Source of the DNA: Takakia lepidozioides
Taxonomy: Eukaryota; Streptophyta; Takakiopsida; Takakiales; Takakiaceae
Length of the DNA stretch: 64,000 bases
Direction: 5' to 3'
Assembly: GCA_030704615.1 (NCBI GenBank)
Contig: CM060734.1
Coordinates: 38,580,042-38,644,041 of the forward strand
Part shown: piece after piece, positions 44,691-54,865 of the stretch
How the letters are laid out: each line of letters begins with the position of its first letter
How positions within the stretch are numbered: the first letter of the stretch is position 1
The notes under the pieces: generated by a model
What the model was told of the DNA's origin: nothing
Databases searched by the model: none
Seen by the model: the letters and a program-made list of their open reading frames with translations, nothing else
Made by a program: the position numbers and the translations under genes

Positions 44691-45080
44691 ACTACCTTCC
44701 AGGATCTCTCAAATAACTTTCCAAGAACCCTCAAGATGTCTCTCAAACAATCTCACTAAGGCCCCCAAAGCCTGTACAATTGGACTCCAAATAGTCCACC
44801 AAGGCCCCAAGAGCCTGCCAAATCTTGGCCCTCAAGGACCCCAAATAGTCCTTCAAACAAGTCGCCAAAGACTCCTTAAGCTGGCCAAATATTGGCCTCC
44901 AAGGACCCCAAATAGTCCTCCAAATAGCTCTCCTACGGCTCCAAATGTTTGCCAAATATTGGTCTTCAAGGACCCCCAATAGTCCTCCAAACAGTCCTCC
45001 AAACACCCCTTCAAGAGCTCTTCAAGTGTCTTACAAAAACTCCTCAAAGGACCCCCCAAAGATCCTCCAAAGGCAATACT
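44690..45080. repeat. Imperfect tandem repeats, C-rich on plus strand
   Basis: Variants of TCAAGGACCCCAAATAGTCC and GCCAAATATTGG recur at least four times with variable spacing of roughly 60-75 bp. Minus-strand frames translate to repetitive Leu/Gly/Trp-rich peptides that I regard as a by-product of the repeats. Confidence 0.7.
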
Positions 45081-45120
45081 CCTCCAAATACACCATAGAT
45101 GTCATACACTTGTAATGAAA

Positions 45121-45345
45121 ACGTATGGTGGGCAAAGTCTCTCCACTTGTATCCATACTCTGTTCACAAAAGTGTATGTTGGGACAGAGGGAGTCCATAC
45201 ACTGCTCAAAAAACGTATGTGGGGCAGAGGGGGCCCATACACTGTTGACAAAAGAGTATGTTGGGCAGAGGGGGCCCATACTCTGTTCACAAAAGTGTAT
45301 GGTGTAGCAGAGGGAGCCCATACTCAGTTTGTTGAAGTGTATGGA
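45121..45345. repeat. Minisatellite of about 41 bp, with inverted ends in each unit
   Basis: CCATAC recurs at 45153, 45195, 45235, 45276 and 45318, periods 40-42 bp. Each unit contains GTATG ... GGCAGAGGG ... CATAC, so the ends of each unit can pair. Both strands stay open in some frames because the period is near 42. Confidence 0.85.
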
Positions 45346-45349
45346 GACT

Positions 45350-46200
45350 AGGGTTTGTAGAGTATAGTAAGAAACACCATACACATGATTGCTCATGATC
45401 CATGCTTCTACCCCAAGCCTTAAGGCATTTATTTAGTGGTGAGAAACACCTTCTTCATGGTATCTTCCCACCCTAACATGCATGCAAGATTGCATTGTCT
45501 TACCTTGCAATGCATTCATCACAAATTGACAAGTTCCTCTTGATCTCCTTGGAACTCATAGCAAGATAATGTGCCCAATGACAAGCGCCAAGCCTTGCTT
45601 CAATTTGAATTTTGTATGCCATCTTCCATGTGCTTCCCTTTGGGCTAGTCATACACACTTCCACCTCTTGACCTAGGTGTTGTCTTCATTCACCATAATG
45701 TGTATCCACACCTCAATTCAAGAGCTCATCTTCTCAAACTTGAAGTCACAAGCCCTAAAGAGCATGTTTCACATAAGCATCACTTGCTTGATCAACCATC
45801 CACCACAAAACTTAAGCAAAAAGGGAATGAATACATGAGCTTCACCTTCCTCTTCCTTGTCTTGTCACATGCTAATGTATGGTTGAAGTTGTTATGCACG
45901 CCTTGAGCCACAATCTCCTTTCTTCATGAAGACCACCTCCAATGATCTCCCACATGTGCTCCAAGCTCTTCAATACTCTAGGCTTGGTTTCACATCATCA
46001 TGGATAGAATTCTCTTCTCTTTGGAGTCATCTTGAGCTTCTTGATGCTCTCCAAGTGGTTGTTTTTGTTGTCTTCAAGCCCTAGCCTATGTAGCTCCTTG
46101 GCTTTTCAGCTTCCACAACTGCATGCACCACCTCATACACAAGGAATGAACTTGCTCACGTCACCTTCTAGCTCTCCTCAAGCTTGAATTGGAAGCCATT
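45350..46200. other. No supported gene
   Basis: Moderately AT-rich, CT-rich on the plus strand, short open frames only. Confidence 0.45.
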
Positions 46201-46202
46201 CC

Positions 46203-46440
46203 CTAAACTCGTGCACATCCGAGCCAAATCTCTCCTCGCCTTCCAGATGCGGAACTCTGGACACCAGAGGCCTCCGCACACATGCTGACAGCCCTGGCTA
46301 TCTTGTTGGGATCCCTCGATCTTCTTACAGCTTGCAACATCAACTCAGACTTATCGGGACCATTGCCACCAACGCCACCCCGCAAGAACTCCCGATATCT
46401 CGTTTGTTGCTGTAGAGCTCGTATTTGATCAACTTCCCGT
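46203..46440 (-). CDS. Unidentified protein-like minus-strand frame, possible gene or TE fragment
   Basis: The frame reads through a charged, Arg-rich sequence including QIRALQQQTRYREF and SELMLQAVRRSRDP and stops at 46203. Composition looks coding (amphipathic, no low complexity), and it is open further upstream of its first possible start. I recognise no family and cannot place splice sites. It may be a remnant of an element 2-like 5' region or of a host gene. Confidence 0.25.
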
Positions 46441-46479
46441 CGATACCGTAAACCTCTCTTTCAAGGAAGCCACTGGAAG

Positions 46480-47460
46480 CCTCAAAGTGCATAGTCCCAT
46501 GACTTGTGTGTGGATTCTTGTTACAAATGACTGTGGGGATTATATTTCTACGCCGTTAGAGTTCGCACCGATACTAACGAGGCCATCCTGTCATCGTCTT
46601 CTATGTCCCAAACCGTTAATATGGAAGGTTGAGCCTAAACCCAGATATTTGAAAAGCTGACATACCGTTAAAGAGTCTTCCAAAAACAGTTGTTAAGCAG
46701 TTATGTGCCTATACCGACCCAAGTGAAAAGATGGCGGAGGCGAAAGTATTGGAATCCAATGTCATCCCAACTTGTTGAGGCACATGGAAGCCGACAATGC
46801 AATATTGAGTGCAGGGTTGTAGAAAATTCGGCGGAGAACCAATGATACGTGGCATGTTGTGCCGCATATGAAGAGTTCAAACCGGGAAAAACCAGCAGAA
46901 GCTAGCCTAATAACTCATCCATCCAAATCGAATTTATTAACCAAGCAATAGTAGTACTAATGGCCATACCTAACTAGTTCAAGACGGCGGCCACTGCCGA
47001 AAGGACAAATGTGCATTTGTGAGGTGGACACGTATGCCATGAACACATGCATAACGAGATCGAGGCCCCGGCTGGTACTAATCGCACGACGTCTCGCAGC
47101 CCAGTAGTTCGTGATATTAAGCTGGAGAGTATCAGGAGACTGAGTTCCCAACAAGAGAGTGGAAGACGTAGAAGATAGTATTCTTTTTTCACTTCAGCGA
47201 GAGACAAGAAGAAGGCGAGAGAGAGAATGAGAGCTCGCAAGCTCACATGACGATGAAGGAGATAGCAGAGGAGAGCGCGGCCCTGGAAATAGCACATGGC
47301 GGAGGAGGACCAGCCGCGCGGAGAAGCTAGTGAATGAGGGGATGAAACAGCAACAGAGGGCGACCCTGACGACACGGACACAGAGGAGCCCGACACCCTT
47401 TTGAGGAAGCGCAGGAAAGGAAGGAGAACCAATATATATATATATATAATATTATTTTCC
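46480..47460. other. No supported gene
   Basis: Contains an (AT)n tract at about 47433-47450. A minus-strand frame of 180 codons at 46974-47516 is rich in Leu/Ser without conserved motifs; I do not support it. Confidence 0.4.
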
Positions 47461-47462
47461 AC

Positions 47463-47516
47463 TTGTGGCCCTCCAAAATTGAGTGCGTTGACGCACACAG
47501 TTTCAGAGGGCCACAA
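47463..47516. repeat. 54-bp near-perfect palindrome
   Basis: Arms of about 26 bases (outer TTGTGGCCCTC/GAGGGCCACAA, inner GTGCGT/ACGCAC) meet around a central TG. It looks like two terminal inverted repeats placed head to head. Confidence 0.8.
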
Positions 47517-47631
47517 ACGCAGCTGTGGTTCGTCCCCCTTGAGTCATGCTTCTGGTTTTGGAGGGTAGTTCATGTTTGCTGCCTGTCTGGACACGCTTAC
47601 TTCCATTGGGCAAATCAAAACCCTTCACAAC

Positions 47632-47651
47632 TGAGTGCGTTGACGCGCTCA
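47632..47651. repeat. Second palindrome with the same core
   Basis: TGAGTGCGT-TG-ACGCGCTCA shares the GAGTGCGTTGACGC core with the palindrome at 47463-47516, about 140 bp away. Confidence 0.7.
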
Positions 47652-47713
47652 ATTTCAGACGGTCTGGTACCGGATGTTTTGTCTGTCCTTCCATTGAGAT
47701 TAGCTTCCGGTTT

Positions 47714-47729
47714 GGGGGGGGGGGGGGGG
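47714..47729 (+). repeat. G16 homopolymer run
   Basis: Sixteen consecutive G. Shorter G runs occur at about 19807 and 35156. Confidence 0.9.
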
Positions 47730-47734
47730 ATTCC

Positions 47735-48417
47735 TCTTTCGGTGTCTGTATGGACATGCCCATTGGCAGCCAAGAATGGTGGAATGGTGTCAACAGCTTA
47801 TATCTGACGAAGGGGGACTGTTCGGGACAAATGGTAATCTTCCACTCCGATAAAGGGTAGCATTCTTCTCTTGTCTGCTTCATTTTATTTTTCTGTTCAC
47901 CCATCCACTCAAAGGGGTGAAGTTGCACTGTTCTTTTGCCCTTTTGTATGCATTCGCTCATTTGTGCTTCGTATTGTCTTCAGTGCAGACTCGCCTTTTT
48001 GAAACCATCTGTCTCGTCAGGGTGCACCCTTCTTCGACTCTTGTTGCAGTGAAGGAGTTCAGGCTTCATGGGAGAGGTTGTTTCATGAACAATTACATGG
48101 ATTCGAATGTCTGTTTGAGAACGAATGGAACACCATGGAGAGGGGCCAAGGAGAAGAGTCCAACTTTTATTCAAACTGTTATTGAGACACGTTCCCATCG
48201 GGGGGCGTGCATCGTCGACCTGACTCTTGGAGCAGGTTTGACATCTCTCCTTCTATGGTCTTTTTTCCCTTAATACACAATTTGTAACATCTTAGTAACA
48301 CAACTTTGTCTTGCAGGAGCTTCGTACCATGCTTGCAAGGCAGCGGACCGACATTTGTTGATCTGGTGTGTTGCAAGAAGTATGGTGCTGAAATGGCTCA
48401 CAATGTGTCGACACTGA
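47735..48417 (+). pseudogene. Beta-class N4/N6 DNA methyltransferase-like gene fragment, apparently spliced
   Basis: Plus-strand exon 47984-48235 (acceptor TCTTCAG) encodes GTPWRGAKEKSPTFIQTVIE and then CIVDLTLGAG. A GTTTGA donor and TTGCAG acceptor remove 81 bp, and exon 48317-48417 continues in phase with ASYHACKAADRHLLIW before a TGA. Together this resembles the SAM-binding FxGxG motif (here DLTLGAG) of beta-class N4/N6 methyltransferases. Upstream, GVCMDMPIGSQEWW at about 47744-47785 occupies the place of the catalytic DPPY motif, in the order IV then I that defines the beta class, but DMPI departs from DPPY. The join between the upstream part and 47984 could not be resolved. A decayed, perhaps TE-derived, copy is the likely reading. 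Confidence 0.45.
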
Positions 48418-48889
48418 AGATGAAAGCGAAAGTGGAGTGTGCTGCACAGTGGAATGTTGCAGTAACCAGTGGGAGAAAAAAAAAAAAATCAAAGATCTGT
48501 CTCATATCTGCTGTGTTGTCTTATTCTACGCTGCTTTCATTAGTCTACCTTTCCCCAAATGACAGACATCATGGATTAAATCTTATCATGTGCTTCATGA
48601 GGGATTTCCTCCAATTTGTGATGTTTGTGCAAACGACATTGATTGTTGTGCTTGGTTCAGATAAATGTTAGAATGACATCCTCATTCAACATTCATCCAC
48701 TCTCATATATCCACATTCATCCACAACTTTTCATCCATATTCATCCATATTCGGAGCGTGCTGACTCTCCTTCATCCTCATTAATTCATCCACAACCATT
48801 CTTCTATATTCGATCTCTGCAAACACAATCATTCAGCAACATTCAGTATAAGCTCTCTTCTGCACTTCGCCTCGTCGCCCACATATGGT
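48418..48889. other. No gene; CATTCATCC-rich low-complexity DNA at 48680-48850
   Basis: Words such as CATTCATCCA and CCATATTCATCC recur many times between about 48680 and 48850. A poly-A run sits at about 48477-48488. Confidence 0.5.
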
Positions 48890-49110
48890 TCCCTATGTGC
48901 CGAATGCGCAAGTCCGCAGCTGTAGGCACCCTTCTGCCTATTCGGTCCACGGTTATAGGTCCATGCCTATGGAAATGACGTGGTGTCAACCACGCTGGCA
49001 AGGTCTGCTGACGTGGCGTCAGACCCGTGAGCCAACGTGACAATAACTGCTGACGTGGTGTGAGCCTGGCTGTGCTCACGCTCACGCGGAGGCATCCCCC
49101 GTTCGCCCAC
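48890..49110 (+). repeat. Interspersed repeat with TGACGTGG motifs, copy 1
   Basis: Three TGACGTGG words occur between 48977 and 49061, preceded by a GGTTATAGG/CTATGG segment and followed by GCTCACGCTCACGCGGAGGC and a GTTCGCCC word. The same order recurs at 50440-50740. Confidence 0.65.
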
Positions 49111-50439
49111 CAATCGTGACAAGTGCAAGTCCTCCATATCCAAAGGCAAGGTCCGCACTCCGGCTCCGACCTTCACTGGTTTGTTCCAGCCTTACGGGCA
49201 AACAGAGGCAAAGAACCACAAATTCTGGTTCTGCCCTGACAACCGTGGTAGGTGCATGCGTGGGACTGTGTGACCATCGGTGGTCATGAAGCCTCCTCCA
49301 CCAAGCATTTGGCCTATGAAGATGGAGACACATCTCACAACTCAGGAGATTGCCATGTTGGAGGAGGCAGGCTTCTCCCTTCAGCGAGCCCCCTCTATAC
49401 ATGCAAGTGCTTCTACTTCAGCAAGTTCTCGAGTGCCACCACCCAACGCTGATGCATGGCCAACAAAACGAAATGGGAAGCTGGTTCGTCGTTTCCCTCT
49501 GACTGCCGAACACTTCGGCAATAGATAACACTTAGGATAGAAGTTGCTGTTATAATACAACAAGGTGGCTAATCCTAAACATAAGTTCATCCAGGGTGTC
49601 ATCATCCTATTTCTACCTACCTTTTGTCCATCATTTAAAAGGAACAAAGTAAGGGGGGAAATCCTAGCCCCACATATGTGAAGTCAGCCGGCCCTGCCAG
49701 AAAAGTGAGCTCCCGCGAGCTTGAAGTTTGAAAATTCAACGGTCACTAAAAGAAACTATGAAAAAACTAAAGTATTTGATACACAAGGGATGAAAAAACC
49801 ACATAGGGAAAAGCTTGCTCTTCAAAGTGAGCAAAGGAAAAAAACCCTAGGTGGAAAAACCCCAAGTGCTTACATGGTGATGCTAGCACCTAGCACGATG
49901 CTTCAAGGTCGTGTTACAGGCACTACGGAAGTTCCACATCCCGGTATGGACGAATCTACACTATGATGACCTCCACATCCGCTATGCATGACCGATTGTA
50001 CGACATCACAGTTTCAAATTTCCCCAACTGCACCTGTCCTGATTTTGTTGGCATGCTTACAACAAGTTTGGGAAAGACAGGAAAATTTATACCCTGCAAG
50101 CATCTGTAATTTATCTTCTTGAACAAAATGGTTTGTGATCCCAGACGCGACATCTTTATTCACCAGGCCACCATGAGTTTCAACGAGGTGAATAAGAGCA
50201 CATAACATCCTCTTCACTTTGGTCATCTGCAATTTCCATTACTGGATTTCACAAGAATTGAAACTTGAACTTGATGTCCATTCGTATATTTGGTGCCAAT
50301 GTAGCCTCCAATTATATTGTGCAATGTGTGCCATTTCTTTCTTGTGTGTAGTCATTCGAAAATAAATGGAATGGATGCGAATGCTTTCACAAGTCGTTTT
50401 TGCATTTTAATTTTTGGTGTTTGGATGAATGAATGCCAC
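49111..50439. other. Repeat debris, no supported gene
   Basis: Includes at about 49600-49680 a segment (GTAAGGGGGG, AGCCCCACA) that recurs at about 55060-55130, suggesting a shared retroelement end. A small plus-strand Ser/Pro/Ala-rich frame at 49280-49528 is not recognisable. Confidence 0.45.
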
Positions 50440-50740
50440 GGCTATGGGCTATAGGCCCCTCGGCTATAGGTGCTATATGTTTCTGATGACATGGCATCTG
50501 GCAAGTTGTCCAAATGCCACGTCATTTAGACGACTGCCACGTCAGCAGGATAAAGACATGTCAGCATGCCCTCACCACGTTAGCCTCACGTTCATGCCAC
50601 GTCAGCGTGACCCCACGCTCAAGCCACATCAGCTGGTGCGAGCCTGCACTCACGGCATGTCACCATCGCGTGAGCGTACGCTCTCATGCTCATGCTCACG
50701 CACACGCGGAAGTCGCGTCCGGGGCGAACGCACACAAACG
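50440..50740 (+). repeat. Interspersed repeat with CCACGTCA motifs, copy 2
   Basis: GCCACGTCA occurs at least three times between about 50515 and 50615, with variants (CCACATCA, CCACGTTA). It is flanked by a CTATAGG-rich segment upstream and by CTCACGCACACGCGGAAG and GGGGCGAACG downstream, in the same order as copy 1. Confidence 0.65.
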
Positions 50741-51205
50741 AAATTTCCTTTATCCCACATTCATCCTGCAGGTATTTTCAAATGCTGAAAACTTCATGGC
50801 ACCATTTTTTGCACCACAGTTCTACTGAAGGAGTGCAGGACCCGGGTGTACTCTGAGGAGGGCTTCTTTTAAGGAAGGTGTTATCCGGGGAAAGTATAAC
50901 AGGGAGTTGACATTTTTTTGACGCTGGTGGGTAGTCTCCTCTTTAGGGAGGAGACAATAAAATTTTCAAGGGCACTGTCCCTGTTCATTACAAAAAAGAA
51001 AAAGAAAAAGATCATGTTATATTGATAACTGTTGTACGGGACTCAGTGGTGTTCCACTTGGATAATGACATATTGATAACCGGGATTTTATTTTATTTTA
51101 TTTTCTGGGACCCTTCTATTGATAACCGCCACAGTTTCCAAACCCCATAGCAAAGATGCCTTATCCGGACCTTTCAATATGCCCAAATTCTCATACCCGC
51201 CCAAC
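50741..51205. other. No supported gene
   Basis: Holds an inverted CTCCTCTTTAGGGAGGAG word and purine-rich AAAAAGAAAAAGAAAAAG, like the end of a retroelement copy, but no boundaries can be set. Confidence 0.4.
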
Positions 51206-51306
51206 ACTGGTTTATTCCCCTTCCTCTACCGGGATTGCTTGAAACAAGGGATGTCAGCCAGCGAAGCTTGCCTCCCGAGATGATGAAATCTTCTTTAGAG
51301 GACCTA
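51206..51306 (+). repeat. Left arm of an inverted repeat
   Basis: About 100 bases containing CTACCGGGATTGCTTGAAAC and ending TCTTCTTTAGAGGACCT; its reverse complement recurs at 51517-51620 with roughly 15 differences. Confidence 0.85.
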
Positions 51307-51317
51307 AATAATCTTAG

Positions 51318-51508
51318 TCATCCAACACATTCACAAAACCATTCATTCACACTCTCAAGTACATCAAAATTATGTCATTGTTGAGATCCAAAATCACCAC
51401 CGCCCATGGCTCAAGGGCCTTGCTTAAATAGAAGTGCCAAAGGCTAATCAACAAGTAAAAGACCATGTGTCATCAGACTAGAGGCTGCTCAGATTACAAG
51501 TGATGTGC
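51318..51508 (+). repeat. LTR-like direct repeat, copy 1 (in the loop of the inverted repeat)
   Basis: 191 bp from TCATCCAACACATTC to GATGTGC, over 90 percent identical to 54866-55049. The two copies flank the decayed gypsy pol of element 3. Confidence 0.85.
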
Positions 51509-51516
51509 GAAAGAAA

Positions 51517-51620
51517 TAAAGGTCCTCTAAAGAAGATTTCGTTGTCTCAGCAGGCAAGCTCTGTTGGTTGACATCCCTTGCTTCAAGCAATCCCGGTAGA
51601 GGAATGAGAATAAACCCCCT
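51517..51620 (-). repeat. Right arm of the inverted repeat
   Basis: Reverse complement of 51206-51306. It extends into GGAATCTTG words shared with 34965-35012. Confidence 0.85.
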
Positions 51621-51949
51621 ACACCGGAATCTTGATGGAGATGCGGGGTAACTAATTTCGTTAGCAGGGAATGTATGTTGTATGTTGTATCTGGTAGGCG
51701 GTAGAGTGTGTGTGGCAGGAGCAAATGAATTAGAAAGAGTGAGGGTATCGAAATGGCGGCTACCATTGTGCCTTCATTGTGCACAATAATGAGAGAGAAG
51801 AGTGCTTGTCTACCTTGGCTGCCCTGCGTCCTGAGAACAAAGCTAACGTCAACCATGGCCTCCAACTTTGCTTTTGAGTTGTTTGAATCCCTGCTTCTAA
51901 CCAAGTTCAAAATTTTGAGTCTGCATATATTCATGAGCTTACCCGAAAG

Positions 51950-53045
51950 TTGCGCCTCGAGCAATGTATATTTGTGGACTACCCAGAAGGTGAACCAATT
52001 CCCCACCCTGAATTGGAGCTAGAGACGCCCTCTGAGTTTTGGGTGAAAAACTTCGAGGAGACCATTGCGAGAGAGGTCGCCAAGGTCATGACTACCAAGA
52101 CACAACGAAGGGAGCAATGCCGCAAGATCTGCGAAGTGTTACAAGGGGCCTGGGCTGGACATTTGCTACAAACTCTACATGCCAAGGAGATTGTGCTTAA
52201 GCTTCTTTTCAGCGAGGCCAAGGAACGATTGCGAGGGGGGCAAACCCTTAGTAGGATTGAGCTCGGCATCCCTCAGTTTACATTGACATGGAACTAGGCA
52301 TTGAGCTTGAAAGTTTCTTACCGCCTCTTAAGCCCAGTCCATCAAGGTTATGGGAATTTGTTAAAGGGGGTACTGCAGTGTTGTTTGCAAACCTTTGGTT
52401 GTCGATTCCTCGTGCTCCCACCTGAGATCCTACCTAGGAAGAGGTAGCAGCTGGGATAATTGCTAACGAGTTTCCTCACTGTGCTAGTGATGTGGTGGTG
52501 TTTCCAGGTGTGGACTTCCGCCAAGAGAAGGTGGGGTTGTGCAATCCAACCATAGTCGGGTGCTATCATGCCCATACTCTGGTGGTTAAGGAGAAGGTTA
52601 TCCGTGTTATATTTGTGCGTGTCACTTTTTGGTTCAAGACCGAAAGAGGGGTGTGGCAGTCACTTGGTGAGGGTGTGTACTTGTTTCACAAGCACAAATA
52701 CATCACCTGACACTATGTGGCTGACTGGGAGACGTATCTCCGTGCCCCATCTAACATGTAAAAGCCTCTCCTTTTCTTATGTCTGTGTGGACAAGAGCCA
52801 TGCTAGATGAAGAGGCTGAAGAAATGGTTGGGCTAAGTGAGTTGGAAGCTCGTGCAGCGGAGGAGAGGGAATGGATAGCTGCTAGTGAGAGAAATAGAAC
52901 AGAGTGAGGAGAGTTGACCGTAGATGCTAAGCAGAAGGGCCTTGCGGCCATCCCTGAACCAGCAGTTGATGTTGACGAATTGTGTGAGGCCATGGGGGTG
53001 AATATTTCAAATTGTCTGCCCCCTCATGAAGATGTTGATTAATCA
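51950..53045 (+). pseudogene. Plus-strand protein-like sequence of unknown family inside element 3
   Basis: An open frame at 51950-52297 reads FVDYPEGEPIPHPELELETP and a charged helical stretch to LLFSEAKERL. After stops, protein-like segments continue on the plus strand (KVGLCNPTIVGCYHAHTLVV, FWFKTERGVWQSLGEGV, EEREWIAASERNR) to about 53045. It looks like one decayed long reading frame. Gag of another retroelement is plausible, but I recognise no domain. It runs opposite to the pol that follows, so the region is chimeric. Confidence 0.35.
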
Positions 53046-53049
53046 GAAT

Positions 53050-54557
53050 AGTGCCCCAAGCATTGTTGTCAAGGAAATCCATGAAAATACTGACGAAAGT
53101 ACTTGACACCAAAGATGACAACAAGTCCTTCTTTGTTAGTGATAGAGTAATTTCTTTCATGTTTGTCAAGACGTCGATGAGAGGCATAAGCCACAACATG
53201 TCCTTTACCATCCTGAATCTGGCTAAGGACAGTGGACACAACGAGCTCAATGACATCAGTCTGCAAAATGAAAGCCTTGGTGAAGATAAACCAACACAGT
53301 CCAGCAGATGTCAAAGATATCTTGAGTTTTTCAAATTGTTGAGTTCTCACTAGTGCCCCATATAAAACAAAAATCCTTAGACAGTAAACGAGTGAGAGGG
53401 GCAACAATCTTTGCAAATTGAAAGATGAAACGGTGGTAGTATGAACCTAAGCCAAGAAAGACCTTAATACACTACTTGTCACGAGGGATAGGATACTCCC
53501 AGGCAGCCTTGATTTTGCTGGGGTTAGGTTGAATGCCTGCAGCTGAAGAGCAAGTGGCCTAAAAAGTGCAAATTCTCCATGCATAAGTCGCATTTCTTGG
53601 CTTTGACCTCGAGACCAGCGGCCCTGAGTCTGCACAAAACTCTTTGCAAATCCACCAGGTGAGCCTCAAAGCTAGATGAGTACACATTGATATCATCAAT
53701 TATACCAGAGCACACTCCTATCGTAAATTGCCTAAGACAACATCCATTAAGCGCTAGAAAGTGGCAGTAGCATCGCACAGCCCAAAGGGCATTGTCTCAA
53801 ATAGATTCCCATTCTACAAGTGAAAACAGTTTTTTTCTTGGCTGCAGTGGTCAAGGGCAATTGCCAGAAACCAGCTGCAGTTAAGTCTAGGGAGGAAAAA
53901 ATGGTGGCTCCATTCAACTGATCCAGGGTATCATTGATCCGAGGCATACTAGGGTAAATGTCTCGTTTAGTGATAGCATTCAAGTGACGAAAGTCAACAC
54001 AAAAACGAGTAGTCTAGAGGGAGTAATGACATCAACATCAAGCATGCGAGTAATCTCTCTTCGATCACAGCTCCCTCTCACGAATGCTCTCGTGGTAGGC
54101 ATATTGTTTAATGGCCCAGGGCATATCTTCAGTAATGATGTCATGCTACAAAATGTCAGTTCTGCCCAAGTCATGGGGTCCGTGACTAAACACATCAAGA
54201 TCAATGGCCTTTAAACAGCGCATGCAGCTGAGCTTTTTGTGGATTAGTGAGATGATCTCCCACCTTCACATCATAAAGGGTCTGCTGAAAATGAGCCTCA
54301 TGAGTAGCTGTAAGGGGTTGGGAAGCAGTAGATCCCACATGGGCGGCAAAGACTTGGAGTTGATCAGCAAGAGAATCCACCATACTAATGTCCTGCAGGG
54401 TCAAGGCACTTTGAACCGAGGCAATGTTATCGATGAAGAGGGAAGTGAGTCTGGCAAGGACCTGACCTTTGCGGATACGCATAGGAATGCGCTTAGGGTT
54501 GATCACCAGAAGACGAACCTCCCTTTTGAAGCCCCTGTCAATAACTCCTGAGGCCAC
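53050..54557 (-). pseudogene. Element 3: decayed Ty3/gypsy pol (protease/RT/RNase H)
   Basis: Minus-strand pieces in order. Pre-RT: HEAHFQQTLYDVKVGDHLTN (54201-54557). RT: MNAITKRDIYPSMPRINDTL and TIFSSLDLTAAGFWQLPL (53747-53983), then DDINVYSSSFEAHLVDLQRV (near 53700), where the active-site tyrosine is replaced (IIDD). RNase H-like: GKGHVVAYASHRRLDKHERNY (53069-53416). Many stops and frame changes. No integrase follows; the plus-strand sequence begins instead. Confidence 0.8.
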
Positions 54558-54865
54558 CAGACAGTACTTTGGTAAGGTGAGCTTCTTCCATCCCTCAACC
54601 TCTATGTAATTCCCGTTATGACACGCAAAACTAGATGTCGCATGGATGGCCCTTATCTGATAGCTCTAATATCTTTCCTGGTCGTCAATATCAATTGTTA
54701 GCTCAACATTCTTCCACTGCTGACATTGCAGGCACTGTTCATGTTTCCCTTCTTGTCCCTTGCACTCTAACCTTTGATCTAACGTGCTTGAATGTTGAGG
54801 ATAGACAGGCGATTCTTACTCCTACGCGAGCTGCTTGAAATCAGCAGATGGCAGCTTCTTTTCAA

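Noticed and set aside
45121-45345. Possible CRISPR-like array
   Set aside because: The units are contiguous 41-bp minisatellite repeats without unique spacers, in a plant genome.
43911-46200. A 5' LTR for element 2
   Set aside because: I searched by eye for the TGTGGCATAGC start and for segments of the putative 3' LTR and found none; it may be lost or diverged.
47503-47961. Minus-strand 152-codon frame
   Set aside because: Antisense to the methyltransferase-like sequence and passing through the G run as poly-Pro; the plus strand explains the region better.
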